Below, piece by piece: positions 7,369 to 9,533 of a DNA stretch of 9,533 nt; positions within the stretch are counted from its first letter, which is position 1, and each line of letters opens with the position of its first letter. Under the pieces are notes generated by a model. The model ran no database searches. It was not told the origin of the DNA and was given only the letters and a program-made list of their open reading frames with translations. The stretch covers positions 1 through 9,533 of the forward strand of contig JACQXT010000163.1 in the NCBI GenBank assembly GCA_016208665.1, in the 5' to 3' direction. Position numbers and translations under genes: made by a program. This DNA is from Chitinivibrionia bacterium. GTDB taxonomy: Bacteria > Krumholzibacteriota > Krumholzibacteriia > WVZY01.

Positions 7369-8385
7369 ATGACTCGTAGAAAAGGAACGGTGTTCAACGG
7401 CTTGTGTGCGATGCTTCTCATCGCCGGGCTGGCGGCGGTATTCCCGGGCGCGGCCGTCCAGGCCGGACCGTCCTCCGGCGAAGGAAGCGGGGGGCAGGGA
7501 TACATCGGCGTCGTTATGCAGAGTTTGACCGACGACATCGCAAAGGGGCTGGGGTTGAACACGAGCAGGGGGGTCTTGATTGCCGACGTCCTCGAAGGAA
7601 GCCCCGCCGAAGAAGCAGGCATCGAGGACGGCGATGTTCTTCTGGAGTTTGACGGGAAGCTAGTGAGAACTCCCGAGAATCTCAAGGAAATGGTGGTCAG
7701 GAAAGTCGTGGGGGAGAGGGTGAAGGTCAAGATCATCAGGAACGACGAATCGAAAATCCTGACGCTCGTCGTAGGGGAGCGTCCCGAAGATGAAGGCGAG
7801 ATAACATGGGAAGCCGAAGATCCGGAAGAGGAAAGCGCTCTCAAAAGGTTCGCCCTCGGGGTCCCCGGAGAATTGAAGAACCTCCCGAAGGACGTTATGA
7901 TGTACTTCGAACCGGGCCGCCGCCTGGGCGTGCACGCGGCGGACCTGAACGAGGACCTTGCCGCGTATTTCGGCGTCGGCAAGGACGACGGAGTCCTCGT
8001 CCTCGATGTCGAGAAGGAATCCGTCGCCATGGAGGTGGGGATCAAGGCGGGAGACGTCATCCGGCGAATCGGTGCGGAAAAAGTGGATTCGGTAGCCGAG
8101 CTGAAGGACGCGATCAGAGAGGTCGAAGCCGGCGACTCCTTCGATATCGTCATTGCGAGACATGGCGCAGAAATGACCCTGACGGGCGCGTTCGAGAAAG
8201 ACAGCAGCGAGAAGATCTTCCTCAAAGAGCACTCGTCCCGCGAGAATCTTCCCATGAAACGCGTGTACCGCTTCGATTCGAAGGAAATGGACGATCTCCG
8301 CAAGGAGATGGAACAGCTGAAAAGCGAAATGCAAAAGCTCAAGAAGGAATTGAAGAAAGAGCTCGAGCACATGGAAGCGGACTAG
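7369..8385 (+). CDS. Secreted tandem-PDZ protein with C-terminal coiled coil, no protease domain
   Basis: 338 residues from the ATG at 7369. The start is chosen because it gives a classic signal peptide: basic TRRK, a hydrophobic core (about 11-25) and a likely cleavage site after AVQA (29-32). An in-frame GTG at 7390 with AAAGGA 3 bases before it is an alternative, but would lose the basic residues. PDZ1 (about 45-137) has the HtrA-like binding loop YIGVV (45-49) and GSPAEEAGIEDGDVL (77-91). An acidic linker (139-157) leads to PDZ2 (about 184-275) with RLGVHA (185-190) and a degenerate ESVAMEVGIKAGDVI (217-231). The tail (307-335) has four good heptads (M307, L310, M314, L317, M321, L324, L328, M335), so it likely forms a coiled-coil oligomer. 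No Ser-His-Asp trypsin-like or S41 protease domain is present, so it is probably a periplasmic scaffold or adaptor binding C-termini. It stands alone between a leader and a terminator; any link to the polysaccharide genes is positional only. Confidence 0.85.
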   Translation: MTRRKGTVFNGLCAMLLIAGLAAVFPGAAVQAGPSSGEGSGGQGYIGVVMQSLTDDIAKGLGLNTSRGVLIADVLEGSPAEEAGIEDGDVLLEFDGKLVRTPENLKEMVVRKVVGERVKVKIIRNDESKILTLVVGERPEDEGEITWEAEDPEEESALKRFALGVPGELKNLPKDVMMYFEPGRRLGVHAADLNEDLAAYFGVGKDDGVLVLDVEKESVAMEVGIKAGDVIRRIGAEKVDSVAELKDAIREVEAGDSFDIVIARHGAEMTLTGAFEKDSSEKIFLKEHSSRENLPMKRVYRFDSKEMDDLRKEMEQLKSEMQKLKKELKKELEHMEAD

Positions 8386-8416
8386 CCGGCCGGAGGCGAT
8401 CGACCCCCGCCGTCGC

Positions 8417-8450
8417 GAGAAGGGCGCCCGAGCGCCCTTCTCTTTTTCTT
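8417..8450 (+). terminator. Rho-independent terminator after the PDZ gene
   Basis: An uninterrupted 11-base stem (8417-8427 pairs with 8432-8442, core GAAGGGCGC/GCGCCCTTC) closes a 4-base CCGA loop. It is followed at once by TTTTTCTT (8443-8450). It begins 31 bases after the PDZ stop codon and ends transcription before the downstream glycosyltransferase, which therefore needs its own promoter. No convincing promoter hexamers are visible in 8451-8603. Confidence 0.93.
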
Positions 8451-8603
8451 GGTGTGCCTGAAATCTCCGGCCGACCGAGTCCCCGGCCGCGCCGCCCGGC
8501 CCGTGCTCCGCCGCCGACGCACCTCATCGATCTCCGAACAAAACGCTTTCAAGGACTCAACAAGGCGTGGTACCGTGTTCACGACTCCGTTGAGAGGACG
8601 CCA

Positions 8604-9533
8604 ATGAAGCTTGTTTGGTTCTCCGAGATAAAATGGGACTACTTGCGGACGCGCAACCAGCAGATCATCAGAAGGAAACCGCCTGATGCGGAACTGCTCT
8701 ACCTCGAACCATACGTCAAGGGGAGGAGGAACCGGTTCGGTCTCCGAACGGAAGGAGATCTGCGCGTCGCAACGGTGCCGTTTATCAAATCCGCTCCTGC
8801 TCCGGAGTACGGGTTTTCAAAGCGAAGAAACCGGCTTCATCATTTCGAATATCTACGCCATCGATGCCGCGCGCAGGCTCGGCGGCGGTTTCCTCCTCTA
8901 TGACTGCAACGATTCCCACGATGCATTTCCCGGCATGCCGCCGTGGACGAAAGACTACTTTGTGCGCACGTGCACCCATGCCGACGCCGTGTACGCCTCC
9001 TCCCGCGACCTCCTGGCGAGGGTTTCCGGTATTCGAGAAGGGAAGGGGTGCGCATACCTCGGAAACGGCGTCGAATACGACCATTTCGCAATCGACGAAC
9101 AGGCTCTGCTTGATCGCGTTTCGTCGAGCACGGTGCGGTTGGGCTATATCGGCGCCATCGCCCCGTGGCTTGATTTCGACATTCTCACCGCCCTCGCCCG
9201 GCGGCACCCCGAATGGGAAATCGTTCTGGCCGGGCCGGTGCTTCTCGGCGTCGAAGGCGACGTCGCCGCATTGACGGTCCTCCCGAACGTGCATCGGCTC
9301 GAACCGGTTTCCTACGAACGCGTTCCGGAGATCCTCCGCGGGTTCACCGCCGGGCTGATTCCGTTTCGCTACAACGACCTCACGCGCGGCGTGAATCCGA
9401 ACAAACTGTACGAGTATATGGCCTCCGGATTGCCTGTGGCGGCGACGGCGTTTTCTCCGGAAGTGCTGCTCTACCCCGAGGCCGTGCACGCCGCGCAGGG
9501 CGAGGAAGAGTTCCTGCGGGCGTGCGAAGAAAT
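8604..9533 (+). pseudogene. GT4-type glycosyltransferase, frame broken near 8806-8835, 3' end outside the window
   Basis: An ATG at 8604 with AGAGGA (8593-8598) 5 bases upstream opens a frame reading MKLVWFSEIKWDYLRTRNQQ, LLYLEPYVKGRRNRF and VATVPFIKSAPAPEYGF, a typical N-terminal start for GT-B family 4 enzymes of polysaccharide clusters. This frame then degenerates and stops at 8901-8903. The rest of the enzyme continues in the next frame (+1), open to the window end: TGFIISNIYAIDAARRLGG, LLYDCNDSHDAFPGMPPW, YLGNGVEYDHF, LGYIGAIAPWLDFD, VLAGPVLLG and NPNKLYEYMASGLPVA, the last carrying the glutamate of the GT4 nucleotide-sugar site. The downstream frame has no signal of its own; its first ATG (8686) lies inside the N-terminal coding part. 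The segment that usually separates the 'VPF.k' and 'iSNiY' motifs seems too short, so an out-of-frame deletion is likelier than a one-base slip. It could be a real pseudogene or a sequencing/assembly error. Family call is firm, functional state is not. Confidence 0.8.
8806..8835 (+). other. Frame-break zone inside the GT4 gene
   Basis: Upstream coding sense is good to about the YGF codons (8808-8816). Downstream sense (GFQSEETGF) is good from about 8812 in the frame one base later. The sequence at the switch is GGGTTTT (8811-8817). A one-base insertion, or loss of a length that is not a multiple of three, would give this. No inserted element or sizeable repeat is visible at the junction. Confidence 0.7.

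Noticed and set aside
8451..8603. Promoter search between the terminator and the GT4 gene
   Set aside because: No pair of hexamers with acceptable spacing stood out. I report only the ribosome binding site at 8593-8598.
8811..8817. Programmed ribosomal frameshift in the GT4 gene at GGGTTTT
   Set aside because: There is no known slippery heptamer with a downstream structure, GT4 enzymes are not known to use frameshifting, and the apparent loss of residues at the same spot points to a deletion or assembly fault.

Overview
This is an ordinary-looking but informative piece of a cell-surface polysaccharide gene cluster. It comes from a G+C-rich bacterium that probably has two membranes. A secreted PDZ protein and a Wzz-type chain-length regulator paired with a Wzy/WaaL-type membrane protein suggest a Gram-negative envelope. 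I cannot assign a phylum from the sequence; an uncultivated lineage is plausible but is only a guess. All recognisable genes lie on the + strand. I see no tRNA, rRNA, CRISPR array, insertion sequence or integrase.

Layout. (1) Positions 1-1254 hold the 3' part of a multi-membrane-span protein with a soluble C-terminal domain, resembling the PTPS-related/YfhO-like class of GT-C-type membrane proteins. (2) After a 133-base gap with a near-consensus sigma-70 promoter (1271-1299) comes a 571-residue GT-C fold glycosyltransferase (1388-3103). (3) A 213-base AT-rich intergenic region (about 39% G+C over 3111-3300 by hand count) separates it from a tight three-gene block. (4) The block encodes a membrane-anchored family 2 glycosyltransferase (3317-4567), a Wzz-type polysaccharide co-polymerase without a kinase domain (4570-5751), and an O-antigen ligase/polymerase family protein (5753-7135). 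The gaps are only 2 and 1 bases, so this is almost certainly one operon. (5) After a 233-base leader comes a secreted protein with two PDZ domains and a C-terminal coiled coil but no protease domain (7369-8385), closed by a textbook intrinsic terminator (8417-8450). (6) A separate GT4-type glycosyltransferase starts at 8604 and runs off the window. Its reading frame is broken near 8806-8835, probably with some sequence missing.

How the genes fit together (inference). The cytoplasmic glycosyltransferases (the GT2, and the GT4 if functional) would build lipid-linked repeat units. The two GT-C-type proteins could transfer sugars from polyprenyl-phosphate donors on the periplasmic face. The Wzy-like protein would polymerise or ligate the units, with length set by the Wzz-like protein. 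No initiating phosphoglycosyltransferase, Wzx flippase, Wza-type exporter or ABC exporter is visible, so these must lie outside the window or elsewhere in the genome.

I found no convincing new biological system. The items most worth a second look are the broken GT4 gene, the protease-less tandem-PDZ coiled-coil protein beside the cluster, and the AT-rich control region before the operon.
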